Below are positions 9,601-24,600 of a stretch of DNA of 32,309 nucleotides, piece by piece (the stretch's first letter is position 1; the number at the start of each line of letters is the position of its first letter). Source of the DNA: Streptomyces sp. MS191. GTDB lineage: Bacteria; Actinomycetota; Actinomycetes; Streptomycetales; Streptomycetaceae. Under the pieces are notes generated by a model. That model was not told the origin of the DNA. It saw only the letters and a list, made by a program, of their open reading frames with translations, and did no database searches. A program made the translations under genes and the position numbers. The stretch covers positions 1 to 32,309 of the forward strand of contig NZ_RDBI01000074.1 of assembly GCF_008042125.1 (NCBI RefSeq), in the 5' to 3' direction.

Positions 9601-12600
9601 CCAGGTTCCACGTGTAGAGCGGGACGCGGGCCGGGACCGGCTTGGTCGGTGTGACGGGGTCGTAGGAGGCCGTCTGCTCATCGGTGACGATCAGGACCCG
9701 GTCGTGGTCCCGGTAGTGCTTCCGGAGCGCCTTCGCGGTGAAGGTGCCGCCGAGACTGCGGAACCGCTTCAGCACCTCGAGCACGGGCTCGCCCGGCGCG
9801 AACGGCACCGTCGCGCTGCCCCAGCCGAACTCCACCAGGTCCGCCTCCTCGGCGCGCAGCGCGAGCGCGGTGCCGAACAAGGCCGCCGCGTCCGCGCGGG
9901 TCAGCCGGGACCGTTCGGAGACCGTGTCCCAGAACATGGAGTCGGACCGGTCGACCAGGATCAGTGTCCGGCCGGGCAGTGCCGGTACGTTGGCCAGGGA
10001 GTGACCCAGCGCCTCCTCCAGCGCGGCTGCCCAGCGCTGCGACGGCGCGTGCTGGTACGCGGCCAGGTACCGGAAGGGGAACTGACGGGACCTCGCCACC
10101 TCGGAGGCGTCCGTGAGCCGTGCGGCGACCGCGGCCGCCACCTCGTCCGAGACCCCCGCCTCGTCGAAGTTCCGCAGGTTCCGCAGGAGCGCCATCGGCG
10201 CCATCGCCGGGATGATCGCCTCCCACACGGCGGCGTCCATCGGTCCGTGCAGCCAGCCCGCCAGGGCCTCCCACGTCACGCCCGCCGCCGCCAGGCGTTC
10301 CGGGCCGCCCGGTCCCGTCACCAGAGCCCGCCGTTCGTCCGGAGCCGACTCCATCAGGGCGCGGTGGGCGGTCAGCATACGGTCGGAGGCCGGCGGTACC
10401 GCACGCTCCGGATGGTGGCGGCGGTCCAGGGCGTACCGGAAGAGCGGGCCCTGCCAGGGCTTGGCCGGGTCGGGAGAGGCGTGCACGAGATTGAGCACGT
10501 CGCCGAAGCGGAAGGCCCGGGACCCGGTGTCGTACTTGAGCAGGGACCGGGACGTGTACAGCCGGCGTACGCCGTCGGCGACGCCCCGCTTCACCGGCTG
10601 CGGCACGTTCCGCCCGTACGCCGAGATCCAGTGGGCGAGCAACTCGCCGGGCTCGTCGGCGCGTTGGAGCACCGAATCGATCACGGTCCGGTTGGACGGG
10701 CCGTGGGACACCCCGGCGTCGAGCCGGGCCCGCACGTACGCGGCGGCGCCGACCAGGGATGCCGAGCGCATGTCGGCCTCGCTCCGAAGCCAGCGCAGCA
10801 GGCCGGCCGTCCATTCGGGTTCCTGGACGGCGAGTTCGCCGACGAGCCGGGCGTAGCGGTCGTCCCGCTCCTGGCCGCTCTCGTAGAAGGTCTGCTGGGA
10901 GACGAAGTTGCCGACCGCGAGGAGGAAGAGCTCCTCACGAGGTTCCCGGACGAAGGCCGGACCACCGGTGTAGGTGAGCGGAGCCGCACCGGCGGACCCG
11001 CGAGAGAGGCGCGGTGAACGTGAGGACAGCGAACGAGCGGCCGCCGCGACATGCGGCGCCACGAGCATCTCGGGCCATTCCTTGGAGACGCGTCGGGTGT
11101 GACGAGGCAGTGAATCCCCCCGGATCCGGACGATCGGACGACCCCGGCCCTCGAGCCCGCCGGAGCGAAGACGGCCGCGCCTGCCGAGATCAGAGAATGG
11201 CGGCGGCGTCACTTGGATGTCAGAAGGAAGTAGCCGCAGCCGAGCGCATCGGAGGCGCGGTCGCGACGCCAACGTACAAGGGGCGCCGGGCCGCGCACCA
11301 CCGAATATCCCCCAGGGCGGGTTGCGAGAGTCCAGCCCCCCTCCGGGCGGACGGCGCTCCTGTCGCGACTCGCCCTAGCGGGATCCGGTTTCCCGTACGG
11401 GCGCCGGTCGCGTGGTTCGGCGGTCCCGGTCGGCACCGGGACCTGTGGCGGTGAGCGGGATGCCCAGGCTCTGGCACATCCGCCGGGCCCGGGCGAGAGC
11501 GCTGAAGGTGGCGGGTGACGGGACCGGGGAGGGGAGTTCGACGAGTACCTGATCGGGCCGGTGGGCGGCGACGAGGGCTTCGATCTCCAGGGCGGCCGCC
11601 GCCCGGGTGGTGATGTCGAGTTCCCGCAGGAGCCTCACCTGCAGGACACCGTCTGCGAGCGTGTGGCCGATGACCATGCATGCCTCCCGGGCCGGCTCCG
11701 GTACACGGAGTGCGTACCCGACAGGCCAGGGGTCGAGTGTGACGAGAGGGGCCGACGGGAGCCAGCCGACGCGCTCATCGGGACCGAAGCTCCGGAGACC
11801 TCCGCCGGTGAGCGCGTCGCCGGCCGGCCCCGTGCCGGCCGCGGCGTGTACGGCCGCTGCGGGGGACCGCCTACGAGGTCGCCTCGGCGGAGGTCTGCCC
11901 GGGCAGGCGGGGGCCGTCGCCGGTCTCCCGGACCGGGCCCGGCTCGGTGGAGGGCATCGGCCCGGCGGCCGTCTCGACCAGGGCCAGGGGGATGTCCAGG
12001 CCTTCGCACCTCCTCTTCGCCCGGGCGATCGCGCTCAGCGTGGCCAGGGACGGCGGCGTGCCGGTCAGTTCGATGACGACGCGGGCGGGCCGGTAGGCGG
12101 CGATCAGCGCCTCGATGTGCAAGGCCGCCGCCGCACGGTTGGTGATGTCGAGGTTCCGGTGCAGCGTGATTCGCAGCGCACCGTCATGGGCATCGTGGCT
12201 GAGCAGCATCGGCGTTCCCTCCCGGGCCGTACGGACTGGCTGTCCGCCTGTGCCCGTATCGAAGGGGCGTGAAACCGCAGGTCAAGCCGTTCCGAGGCGC
12301 GCTGTCGATTCCCCGGGCGGGGATGCCCTCCAGCCCGTTCACGGGCGTCATCGGGTGTCACAGAGGCCTCTCGGGCCGGTCGCCGCCGCAGGCCCGCCCG
12401 GTCACGACGGCAGCGGCTGCTCCGTCCAGATGGTCTTGCCCTCGGGCCCGTAGCGGCTTCCCCACCGGCCGGCGAGCTGGGCGACGAGGAACAGGCCACG
12501 GCCCCCTTCGTCGGTGATACGGGCGCGGCGCAGCCGGGGCTGCGTGTTGCTGGGATCGCTGACCTCGCAGATCAGCGAGGTGTCGCGGATCAGGCGCAAC

Positions 12601-15600
12601 CCCACGGGACCCTTCGTGTAGCGGATGGCGTTGGTGACGAGCTCGCTGACGATCAGTTCGGTGGTGAAGCCGATCTCGTCGAGCCCCCAGGCCGCCAGCT
12701 GTTCCGTGACGACGGTGCGGGCGCCGGCGACGGCCGCGGGATCGGTGGGGAACTCCCACCGGGCCACCGCGTCGGCGGGCAGGGACGCGGTGCGGGCCAG
12801 CAGCAGAGCGGTGTCGTCGCGCGCCGCGTGGGGACGGTCCGAGGCGACGAGAGCCCTCCCCAGGGCCTGCAGGGAGCCCGCGGGGTCATGCGGTGGCGAC
12901 AGCCGGGCGACGACGTCGCTCACCTCGCCCCCGCAGCGCTCGATGAGTCCGTCGGTGAACAGCGCGAGGAGGCTCCCCGGGGGCACGTCGACCGTGGTCG
13001 TCTCGAACGGCATGCCCCCGACGCCGAGCGGTGGTCCGGGGCGCAGCGCCACGGGTTCCGCGCCGCCGTCCGGGAGGACGAGGACGGGCGGGGGATGTCC
13101 GGCGGCGGCCACCGTGCACTGGCCGGCCACCGGGTCGTGCAGCACCACCAGGCACGTGGCTCCGACCACGTCGCGCTGCCCGGGCTCCGCCTCGGCCGCC
13201 ACCCGGGTCACGAGGTCGTCGAGATGGGTGAGGAGCTCGTCCGGCGCGAGCTCCAGGTCGGCCAGGGTGTGGACGGCGGTGCGCAGTCGTCCCATCGTGG
13301 CGCTCGCGTGGAGACCGTGGCCGGTGACGTCTCCGACGACGAGGGCCGTGCGCAGCGAGGGCAGGGCGATGGCGTCGTACCAGTCACCCCCGATCTCGGC
13401 GCCCCCGGAGGCCGGCAGATAGTGGCCGGCGGTCTCCAGCACCGTGGTGCGGGTGACGGCCTGGGGGAGCAGGTGCTCCTGCAGCGCCACGGCGGCACGG
13501 TGCTCGCGGGTGTAGCGACGTGCGTTGTCCACCGCCAGCGCGGCGTGTGAGGCGACCTCGGACAGCAGGTCGACGTCCCGCTGGTCGAACGGCTCGGGGC
13601 GCTCGGTGCGCCAGACCGCGGCGAGGCCCAGCACCAGCCCCCGGGCGAAGAGCGGGGCGACGGCCAGCGAGTGCCCCTTCTCCGGAGCCGTGGCCCGCAC
13701 GAAGTCGGGATCGGCCAGGCCGTGCTCCAGGGTCGCGCGGTCGACGGTGACGGCGCGCCCCTGCTGGAGCAGGCGCACCAGGGGGCGGTCGGGCAGCGGC
13801 GGGATGCTCGCCCCCGGCTGCAGGAGCTCCGGCGCCCAGGGCGCGTCCCCGGGGCACACGGCGGCGCGGCGCAGGTTCAGATCGCCGCCGCCGAAGGTCT
13901 TGGACGGTTCGTCGCCGTTCAGGACGTCCGCCGCCAGGTCCACCCAGGCGAGGTCGCCGAAGGCGGGCACCAGCACGTCGGCGATGTCCTGGGCCGTCCG
14001 GATGATGTCCAGGGACCGTCCGACCGTGCTGGCCATCCGGTGGCGCAGCTCCAGCCGGTGTGCCGCCTGGAACTGCTCCGTGGCGTCGGTGAGCAGGACG
14101 ACGACCCCGTCGGGGCGGCCGCCGCCGTCCTCCAGCCGCACGGCGGAGACGGAGAAGTCCCACTCCGCCGAAGGGGTGGCGAGGGAGCGTACGCGCTGCT
14201 TGCGGTTGACCACCGGCTCGCCGGTCGCCAGCACCTCCCGCAGCGACGCCTCCGCCTTCGCGGCGTCCTCGGCGTGCATCACGTCCGCGAGCCGGGTGCC
14301 CGTCCGGTACGGCACCTCGCCGAACAGGCCGGGTGTGCGGTTCGTCCGTACGACGGCCAGGTCCGTGTCCCGCAGGACGACACCGATGGCGTCCTGGGCC
14401 AGCAGCGCGCGCAGCAGCGTGGTGCCGTGCCGTACGTCCGCGGCCCGGTCGGCGGGCACGGCCAGGACGAGGAAGCGGTCGGGTGACGCCGTGGGCAGCA
14501 CGCGGTACTCCACGTCGACCTGGCCCGCTCCGCCGCCGAGCCGGACCGTGCCGTCGAGGGGACCGCCGTCGGCTTCCGGGAGGCCGCGGGGAAGCCCGGC
14601 CGGGTCGGCCACCAGCCGCAGGACCGATCTCCCGCGCACGTCCTCGGCCTCCCGGGCCAGGAGGCGTGAGGCGGCGTCGGACCAGGACACGACGACTCCC
14701 CGGGCGTCGATCAGCGCGGTGGCGACGTCGGCGAGAAGGCCGTCGTCACCGGGGGAGGTCGAGCGCATGGAAGGATCACCGCCCGGTCGAGGCTGCAACG
14801 CTCTCATTATGGTGCTTCGCGCCTGTGCAGGCCTTTTCGTGTACTTCCCGCCGTTGCCGCGGGGCGGACGCGGCGGGAACGGACCGGGCGGCGCCCGACG
14901 GCTGTGCGGCCGGGCCGCGACGTGTGTCGGGGGCCGCTCCGGCACGCGGCCCACTGCTTCGACGGCGCCGAGTGCGCCGAGTGCGCGTTCTGATCGCGGG
15001 CGGCGCACCGGCCGCCGGGGCCGGTGCCCCTCAGGCGCCGCGGCCGGCGGTCCGGGACCGGCGGCGGGAGCGCGTGCCGCCGCCCTGCGCCGGATCCGTG
15101 GAGAGCCGGAACGTGACGGCGACGTGGGCGCCGCCCAGCGGGCCGCGGGTGATCCGGACGGAGCCGCGGGCGGCGAGTGCCGCGCGGCGGGCGATGTCCA
15201 GGCCGAGTCCGGAGGAGCCCGTGCTGCCGCCGCGGGCGAGGGCGCCGTCCGGGTCGGCGATGCCCGGACCGGCGTCGTGGACGACGAGCTCCACGGTGTG
15301 CGCGGTACGGCTCACGGAGATCTCCAGGGCGGCGCCCCACGGCGAGTAGCGGAAGACATTGCCCACGAGTGCGTCCACGACCGCCGTGATGTCCGATTCC
15401 GGCAGGCAGACGGGAGTCGTCTCGTCGGTGATCTCCAGGTGGCAGGGGCGCTCCTGCTGGTCGGCGAGCACGGCCCAGAACGCCGCCCGCCGGCGGACGA
15501 CGTCGGCGACCTCGCAGCGTTCCGTGCCCGAGCGGCGCTCGTCGGGGGAGGCCTCCCCGCGCAGCACCCGGCCCAGCGGCCCGACGGCCAGTGGCGTGCG

Positions 15601-18600
15601 CGCCTCCGCGATGATCGCGTTGAGTTCCTTCTCCAGTTCGGCGACGGCCGCGTGGATGCGACCGGTGTCGGTGCTCGGCGTGATCCGCTCGACCGCCAGA
15701 TGCAGCGCGGTCAGCGGGGTCCGCAGCCGGTGGGACAGGTCGGCGACCAGTTCCCGTTCCACCGCGAGCAGGTCCGTCATCCGGTCCGCCATGGTGTTGA
15801 AGGCCGTACCGGCCTCCTTGAGTTCGGGGGGTCCCTTGGGCTGGACGCGGGTGTCGAGGTTGCCCGAGCCGAGCCTGCGGGACGCCTCGGCCAGTCGCTT
15901 GGCGGCGGTGACGACGGCCGACCCCAGGCGGTCGGCGACGAGTACGGAGCCGGCCAGCAGCACCAGGGCCAGGCCGGCCATGACGCTCCACGACAGGGCG
16001 ACGCCGCGGGTCAGTTCGTCGTCGGGCACGAAGTTCTCCACCACCGCCACCCGGTCCTGGGGCAGGATCACCGGCTGCAGGTAGATCCAGCCGCCGGGGA
16101 CGTCCCGCGAGATGGACTCGCGTTCGTCCTCCGCCCGGCCGAGCAGGTCCGGCAGATGGATGACCATGTGCTCGGCGGCCCGCAGGCCGGCCCCGGCCTC
16201 GCGCAGTTCGGCCGCGTCGGTGGTGAGCGCCAGGATCGGCGCCATCGCCGCGGCGCTCTGCTCGGCCGCGGTGATGCTCTGCTCGCGGGCGAGCGACATC
16301 ACCAGCAGTCCCAGCGGTATCAGGAACGACAGGGCGACCATCGACGTGACCGCCAGGGCCACCCCGGCCAGGGAGCGCCTCACCGCTCGGAACCGTCCGC
16401 TTCGCGGGGTGTTCGGGGACGTCGGGTCACGGGGGACAGCGCTCCAACGGGTGAGCCGCGCGTGCGGTGCGGGCGGTCTGGGGGTGTCGCGCCCTGGCGG
16501 GCTCCGACGGGGCATCCGGCACGGTTCCCGCCGCGGTGCGGCCGCCGCACGCTGCCCCGGGGGCGGCGGCCGCGAACCGTCAGCCGGCGTCGAACGACAA
16601 GCCGTCCTCGCTGGTGAGCAGGGGTACGGCCCGGTCGGCCACGGGGATCGTACACCCCTCGGTCGAACTGCAGCTCGCATAGCCGACCAGCACGTTCGCC
16701 CTGCCCGGCGCGGTCGCGCGGATCGGCAGCGTGACCGTGACGGGCCCGTCCGGATACACCGGGACCGCGCCGCGCACCCCCGGCACCTCGATGGTCCTGA
16801 CGGGCGCGTCGACGGTCGGCTCGCCGGCGGCGGCGACCGCACCGCTGGTGCGCAGCTCGGTGGGGCGCCCCACCCCGTCGATGCCGTCGGCGGGAAGGGC
16901 CGTGCTGTACAGGTGGAATCCGGCGTCGTCGGGAGTGAAGGTGGCGACCAGGGTGCCCGCGGACGCCTTCCAGTCGGAGACGGTCAGCCGGACGGTGACA
17001 CCGTTCTCGTTGAACTCGGTGACGGCGGCGGGACGCCGCGCCTGAGCCTCCTGCCCGCATCCGGTGAGCGAGGCGGCCGCCAGCAGCGCGGCCGCGGCCC
17101 AGGGCAGGCGTGCCCGCGCGGTGCGGCGGGCCCGGGTGGTCGGGTTCACCGTGGGTTCGTGTCGTGTCATGTCGTACGTCGTCCTTCTCTCATGCCAGGG
17201 GTGTTCGCCGGTGCGGCCGTGCCGGGCCGTGGGCGGTCGCGCTACAGACCTGCGCTCGTGCCGTCCACCCGTACCTGCAGGGCGTAGACGAGGTCGGACC
17301 AGAGCCCGGTGACCAGCAGGACACCGACCAGGACCAACAGGGCGCCGCCGCCCCGCATGACGGCCCGGTGGTGGCTCCTGACCCAGCGGAACGCGCCCAG
17401 GGCCCGCCGGAACGCCAGCGCGGTGAACAGGAACGGCGCACCGAGGCCGAGGCAGTAACAGACCATCAGCAGGGCGCCCCGCCCCGCGCTCGCCTCGTTC
17501 CAGGCCAGCGCCTGGACGGCGGCCAGCGTCGGCCCGATGCACGGGGTCCAGCCCACGCCGAACACGATGCCCAGCAGGGGCGCGCCGGCCAGGCCGAGGG
17601 CGGGCCGGCGCCGGCTGCGCAGCTCCCGCTGGGTGAAGCCGGGCAGCCAGCCCGCGAAGGCCAGGCCCATGGCGATCGTGAACAGGCCGAGGACCAGGGT
17701 GATGGTGTCCTGGTAGGTGAGGAGGTTCCGGCCGACGTATCCGAACAGGGCGCCACCGGAGACCAGGACGCTGCTGAAGCCGAGGACGAACAGGGCGGCT
17801 CCGGCGACCATCCGGCCGCGCCTCCCGCCGTCCGCCTCGGCGAGATCGGCCACCGAGAGGCTGGTGACATAGCTGAGGTAGCCCGGTACAAGCGGCAGGA
17901 CGCAGGGCGAGAGGAAGGACACCAGCCCGGCGGCGGCGGCCACCGGCACGGCCAGCAGCAGCGTGCCCGACACCGTGCCGGTGGCCGCACCGGAGGCGAG
18001 CGCGGTCCACGCGGGGCCGGTCACGACCCCTCCTCGGCGACGCGGGTCACCAACGGCTCCAGTTGCGCGCGGGTGACCGGTCCGGAGACGGCGGCCGCGA
18101 TCCGGCCCTGCCGGTCGACGACGAGAGTCGAGGGGATCGCCTGCGGGTTGAGCAGCGCCGGCGGGTAGGCCAGGAGGAGCTTCCCGTCGGGATCGTGGAT
18201 GCTCGGGTAGTGCAGGCCGTACGCCTTCTCGAATGCCACGGCGGGTCCGGTCGACCGGTCCCGGACGTCGACGCCCACCAGTCGCACCCCCCGGGGCTCC
18301 AGGGCGCCGCGCAGCGCCTCCAGTTCGGGGGCCTCCGCACGGCAGGGGGCGCACCAGGTGCCCCATACGTTCAGGACGACGACCTTGCCGCGGTACGAGC
18401 GCAGTGCCAGGTCCCGGCCGGCGAGGTCCCGGCCGGCGGTGTCGGGGGCCGGCAGGCGTTCGGCCACGGGCAGGACGGTCGCCGTCGCGGCGGTACCGGC
18501 CCCGGCCGCCGCGGCAGGGTCGCCGCCCGGGCCGTCGGTCCCGGCCGAGGCGGCCCCGCCGCAACCGGTGACCATGGCGGACAGGAGGAGCAGGGCGGCC

Positions 18601-21600
18601 GCCGTGGTTCCGCGGCGTCGGGCCGCCATCAGGCCCACTTCCGCAGGAACGCGCCGAGGCCGGCGGCGGTGAGGTCCGGGTTTCCGGTCGAGTGGGTCTC
18701 GGTCACGACGTTCCCGTTGCCGTCCAGGACGACCAGCACCGGCATCTTGTACGCGCCCTCGCCGGAGCAGTAGTCGCGCAGCAGGTCGAAGGCGCCGGAG
18801 TCCTGGCTGCCGATGTCGACCTTGACGACGTGGTACGAGGCGTCCAGCAGGGCGCCCACCTCACTCGTGGCGAAGACCTTGTCCGCGGCCTTGCAGTTGC
18901 CGCACCAGTTGGCCCCGAAGTCGATCAGCACCTTCTTCCCGTCGGCCTTGGCCGCGGCGACCGCCGCCTTGACGGCCCCGCGCGCGTCCGCGCCGGTCGG
19001 GTAGCCGGACGAGAACCCCGAGGAGCCGGATCCCGAACCGCCCTTCGGAGCGGCCGGCTTGCCGGATCCGGCGGGTCTCGCCGTCCTGGCCGGCCGCGGT
19101 GCCGCCGTTCTCGCGGCGGCGCTCCTGGCGGCCGGGGAGGAGGCGGCCGGACGCGACGTCGGGGAGGCGGAGGTGGGGGGGGCGCGGAGGAGGCGGGGTT
19201 CTGCCCGGTGACCAGGTTGCGGTCGACGACCACGTGGCAGGCGAGCTTCTTCAGGACCTCCGCCGCGAGGGGCGCGGAGGAGGCGGGGTTCTGCCCGGTG
19301 ACCAGGTTGCGGTCGACGACCACGTGGGGCGCCCACGGCTCGCTCACCCGGACGTCGACGCCCGCGCCCGCGAAGGGGCGGGCTTCACCTCCCTGCCGGT
19401 ACGGGGGCCGGCTCAGGCGCCCGCCGCCTCCCGGGCGATCCGGTCGAACTGGGCGCCCATCGCCTCCGACAGCGCCTTGGCCGCGGACAGCGGGCGCACC
19501 ATGACGGTGAAGTCGTCGATCCGGCCCGCCTCGTCGAAGTGGAGGAAGTCGCAGCCCTGGATCTCCCGGCCGTCGACGGTGGCGGTGAAGACGAGGGCGT
19601 GGTCGCGGCCGTCCGGGTTCGCGATCTCGCGGACGTACGTGAAGTCCTCGAAGACCCGCATGACACCGCGGAGGATCGCGGCCGTGATGGCCTTGCCCTC
19701 GTACGGCTTGAAGGCGACGGGGCTGGTGAAGACGACGTCCGGCGCGAGCAGCGACTCCAGGGCTTCGGTGTCTCGATTCTCGACGGCCTTGCGGAACGGG
19801 TGCATCGGACCCCACTTACTCAAGTAATTGACTAGGTGCGAGTGAGGCTATTCCGACGGCACGGCCCTGTCCAGGGCGACCCACGCACCCGACCCACGGC
19901 GACCCCGCACCCGTCGGCGGCGCCGGGCGCCGCCAGGTACCGTCCCCGTTCTCCCGCGGCCGGTCGGAGAGGTACGGTCCGACCGGCCCGGACGGCGAGG
20001 TCACCTCACGCGACGGCGGTGCCCTCGAGTTCGACCAGCTGACCGGGGATCGCCAGTCGCGTCACCCCGAGCATCGTGGTGGTCGGCGCCACCCCCGCGG
20101 CGCCCAACCGCGCCGCCAGCAAGCCGTAGTGGCGGAAGAGCAGGTCCACGTCGGTCGTGTAGACGTTGAGCCGGACGAGGTCGGCAGGCGACATGCCGGC
20201 CTCGCCGAGCACGGCCTCCAGGTTGTCGATGCTGAGCGTCAACTGCGCCGCCATGTCACCGTCGTGCCGGGGTTCGCCGTCCTTGCTCATCGCGGTCTGC
20301 CCCGAGATGTAGAGGGTCCGGGTGTGCCCGGAGACCACCTCGCCCTGATTGAATCCCCTCTCCACCGACCAGGTCACCGGGTTGATCGCGCGTCGTTCCA
20401 TGGGCACTTGAGCTCCATTCGCTTCGTTCGGGGTACACGCGTCCGACGACTCCGGAGCCGTCCGCTCGACGTCGCGTGAACGAGCCTCGCAACAAATCAC
20501 GACACCCTCGGTCATGTATGTCGATAGGTTTCCGGCATGCGCGCCGACCGGTTGGTCTCACTGGTGCTCCTGCTGCGGCAGCGGGGTCGGCTGACCGCCG
20601 ACACGCTGGCCCGCGAACTCGACGTCTCCACCCGCACCGTGCTGCGCGACATCGAGGCGCTGTCCGCGGCCGGTGTCCCGGTCTACGCCGAACGCGGCCG
20701 GCACGGCGGCTTCGCGTTGCTGCCCGGCTTCCGGACCGAACTCACCGGCCTGAACCACGACGAGGCCCTTGCCCTGCTCGCCGCCGGATCGGGGCGCGGC
20801 GAGCAGGTGTTGGGCCTCCGCTCGGCCCTCGCCTCGGCCCGGCGGAAGGTGGTCGACGCGCTGCCCGAGGGCCACCGGGCCGCCGCGAGCGACGCGGTCC
20901 AGCGCTTTCTCGTCGACCCCGAGGCCGACCTGCTCTCACGCAGACCGGTCGCCGAGGAGGTGACCGACACCACGATGATCGAAATCCGGCGGGCGGTGCT
21001 CGCCGGGCACAGGCTCCGCATCCGCTACGCGGCCACGGGCCAGGCGCCGCGATGGCGCACGGTGGACCCGATCGGCCTGGTGACCGTACGCGACCGGGGC
21101 TACCTGCTCGCCACGAGATCCGGCGAGGACCGCACCTACCGGCTGGCACGGGTGTCCGCCGCCGAGGAACTGCCCGAGGCGGCACGACGACCGGACCGGA
21201 TCGATCTGGACCTGATCTGGCGGGAGCGCTCCGCGCGGTTCCTCGCCGGCGGCGACCACGTCACCGCGCTGGTGCGGGTGAACCCGGCGCGGCGGGAGGA
21301 GCTGCTGGACACCGCGCTGGCCGTCCGCGCGGAGGAGCCGGACGCGGACGGCCGGCTGCGCCTGGAGGTGACCTTCCAGGATTCACGGCACGCCGAATGG
21401 GCGCTGTGGCAGCTCGGCATGGACGCGGAGGCCCTGACCCCGCCCGCGTTGCGCACCGCCCTCCGCGACCGCGCCGCCGCGCTCGCCGACCGCTACACGG
21501 ACACGACCTGAGAACCCTCCCCCGGCCCCCTGGTCGTACGGGATGACCGGGCGCGGGCGCGCGGCGGCCGAAGGCGACCGCCCGGACAGGGCCCGGGGCT

Positions 21601-24600
21601 CGTCGGGCGGGACTTCCGCCACACGCCCTAGCCGGCCGGGCGTGTGGCGGTCAGTACGCCGACCTTGTCGATGCGGTGCTCGGGATTGCCCTGCGCGTCG
21701 CGCCAGTAGTTCCCCGCCGCGTTGTCCTCGGGTGTCGCGCAGGTGGAGAGGGTGATCATGGCCTTGGTGGCCTTCTCGCCGGGCTTCCCCGGCACCGCGG
21801 CGCGCTGCTCGGCGAGGGAGCGGGCGGAGCGGAAGGACGTCGTCCGAGACTCGGTGATCCGGTACTCGTACACGGTGTCACCCTGGGTGACGAAGACCGA
21901 GTCCCCCACGCGGACCGAGGGCAGCTCCCGCAGCGGTCCGCCCGCGGAGAGGCGGTGGGCGGTCACCAGGTAGTTCCCGACCTCGCCCGGTCCGACCCCG
22001 CCGCGTTTCCCGTACGGGCTGGCGGCCACGCCGCGGTCCTGGATGCGGGTACCGGCGGCGTCGTCGGTGGTTCCCTCGTAGGGGACGACGCGCAGGCCGG
22101 CGAGGCCGATCGCGGGAATCGCCAGTTCGGCGGTCCGGGTCCGGGCGACCGGCTCGGGATCGGGGGCCGGCGCCGCCACGGGGATCCGCGCCGCGGACGG
22201 CACGGGGGCGGACGACGACGCGGGGGCGGTCACCGGCGCGGGGCTGCTCGCGCTCGTGGCCACGGCGGACGCGGCGGCGTCACGCGGGCTCGGTGGGGCA
22301 CCGGCCGGGGCGGCGCCCGCGCCCGTCTGGGCGGAGCAGCCGACGAGCAGGCCGACGGTCATCGCGGCTATGACGGGGAGAACGACTCGGGGACTCGGCA
22401 TGGCATTCCGGAGGGTTCGTCACTCTCGGTCGCTGTCGGGTGCGCGCAGGGCGCCCGCAGAGACCGCTTCAACCAGTACAACGACCGGAATCGCGCACAC
22501 ATTCCCCTGGATATGTGTACGGAACGTCGCCGGCACCCCACGCCTCAGAAACACCATCGGTCACCCGCGTCTCGACTTCGGCGATTCGGCCATCCACGGT
22601 CGACCCCGGCTCCGGGCCGCACAAGGGTCCGTGGCCTCTGCATGCCGCGGCGGACGCACCGCCCCACGGATCCGTCCTCGGCTCACATACGTGTGCTCGA
22701 CTCCCCCGCACTCGTCGTTGGTCCCGGTACTCACCACTCCCCCCAACGACCGCCCAGGAGAAGAGCAGTTGACCGCTGATCCCGCCCCGCGGACCGCGTC
22801 GGTCCCGTCCCCGTCCACACCGCCCGGTACACCGCCGCTGCCGCCTCCACCCGCCGAGATCACGTACGCGGGCGAGTTCGGCGTGAACCCGCTCGGAGGG
22901 GCGTCCTTCCGCGCCCTGTGCGCCCGGCTCCCCCGCGTCCTGCTGCGCATCGGACGGATGTCCTGGCGCGTCGACCGCCGTGCCGTCCTGCTGCTCCTCG
23001 GATGCCAGCTGGTCACGGGGGTCGCGGCAGCGGTCCTGCTGACCGCGACCGCCCGGGCCCTGCGGTCCGTCCTCGGAGCGGGGGCGATCGCGGACCGCCT
23101 GGACCAGGCGCTGCCGGCCCTCGTGGTCGTGGGCGTCGCCGCCGGCCTCACCCGTACTGCCGTCGCCCTGTCCGGCTACGCGGAGCGGCTCCTCACGCCG
23201 GGACTCACCACCGGGACCGACACTGCGCTCGTCGAGGCGGTCTGCCGGGTCGAGGCGGCGGCCTACGCGGTGGACGGCTTCGCCGACCGCCAGGAGGCGG
23301 CGGAGATGGGGGTGATCCGGGCCCAGGTGATGGTGGCCGACGCGCAGCGCTTCCTGTCGGCGCTCGTCCGCATGGTCACGGCCGCCGGAGCGCTCGCGGT
23401 GCTCAACCCGCTGGTGGTGCCGCTGCTCCTCCTCGCCGTGCTGCCGGCGGGTGCCGGGGCGGTGCTGACCGCCCGGGTGGACTACGAGGTGCACTACGCG
23501 AACATCGCCGACCGCAACGTGCGCGGCATGATGCGCTGGTGGGCGACGAACACCAAGTACGGGGACGAGGTCCGCGCCAACGGGATGACCGGCTACCTCC
23601 TCTACTGGTTCCGCTCGCTGTCCGAGCGCTGCGACCGGCGCACGCTGGCCGCGGCCCCGCGCACCCTGCGCATCGCGCTCGCCTCGTCCTTGGTCGCCGG
23701 TGTGTTCCTCGTCGCGTCCTGGGCGGCGCTCGCCTGGCTGGCCATGACCGGCCGGATCGCTCTCGCGCTGGCCGCGACCGCCGTCGTCGCCGTCCAGACG
23801 ACACTGGGCGCCCTGTCGCAACTGGTCCTCAACGGCGCCGCGCTGTTCCACACGGGTCTCTACCTCGGCGACATGGGGTCCTTCCTCGACGACGCGGCCG
23901 CACGCGCGCCCCGACGCGGCTCCGCCACCGTGAGCGCCCCGGTCGACGAGATCCGGCTCGACGAGGTCGTGTACCGGTACCCGGGCAAGGACAGGCCCGC
24001 CGTCGACGGCGTGTCCCTGACCCTGCGCCGTGGGGAGATCCTGGCGATCGTCGGCGTGAACGGCTCCGGGAAGTCGACCCTCACCCGCCTGCTCACCGGC
24101 GTCTTCCTGCCCGACGAGGGTCGGGTGACCTGGAACGGAACCGATCTCGCCGACGTCGACCCGGCAAGCGTCTGGAGCTGCACCGGACTGGTCCCGCAGA
24201 TCTTCGCCCAGTGGCCGCTGCGGGTACGGGAGAACGTCACCCTCGGACAGCCGCGCACATCCCACGACGGTCCGGTCTGGGACGCCGTCGACGCGGTCGG
24301 GATGCGCGAGGCGGTCGAGGACCTGCCGGCCGGTCTGGACACGCTCCTGGCGCGGGAGCTCTTCGGCGGCGCCGAGCTGTCCGGCGGCCAGTGGCAGCGG
24401 CTGGCCTGCTCACGCGCCCTGTACCGCCGCCCGCCGCTGCTCATCCTGGACGAACCCACCTCGCAGATGGACCCACGCGGCGAGCACCGCGTCTTCGAGC
24501 GGATCAGGTCGATCGCCGGCGACCGCATCACGATCGTGGTCACCCACCGTCTGGAGAACACCCGGATCGCCGACCACATCGTGGTGATGGAACACGGCCG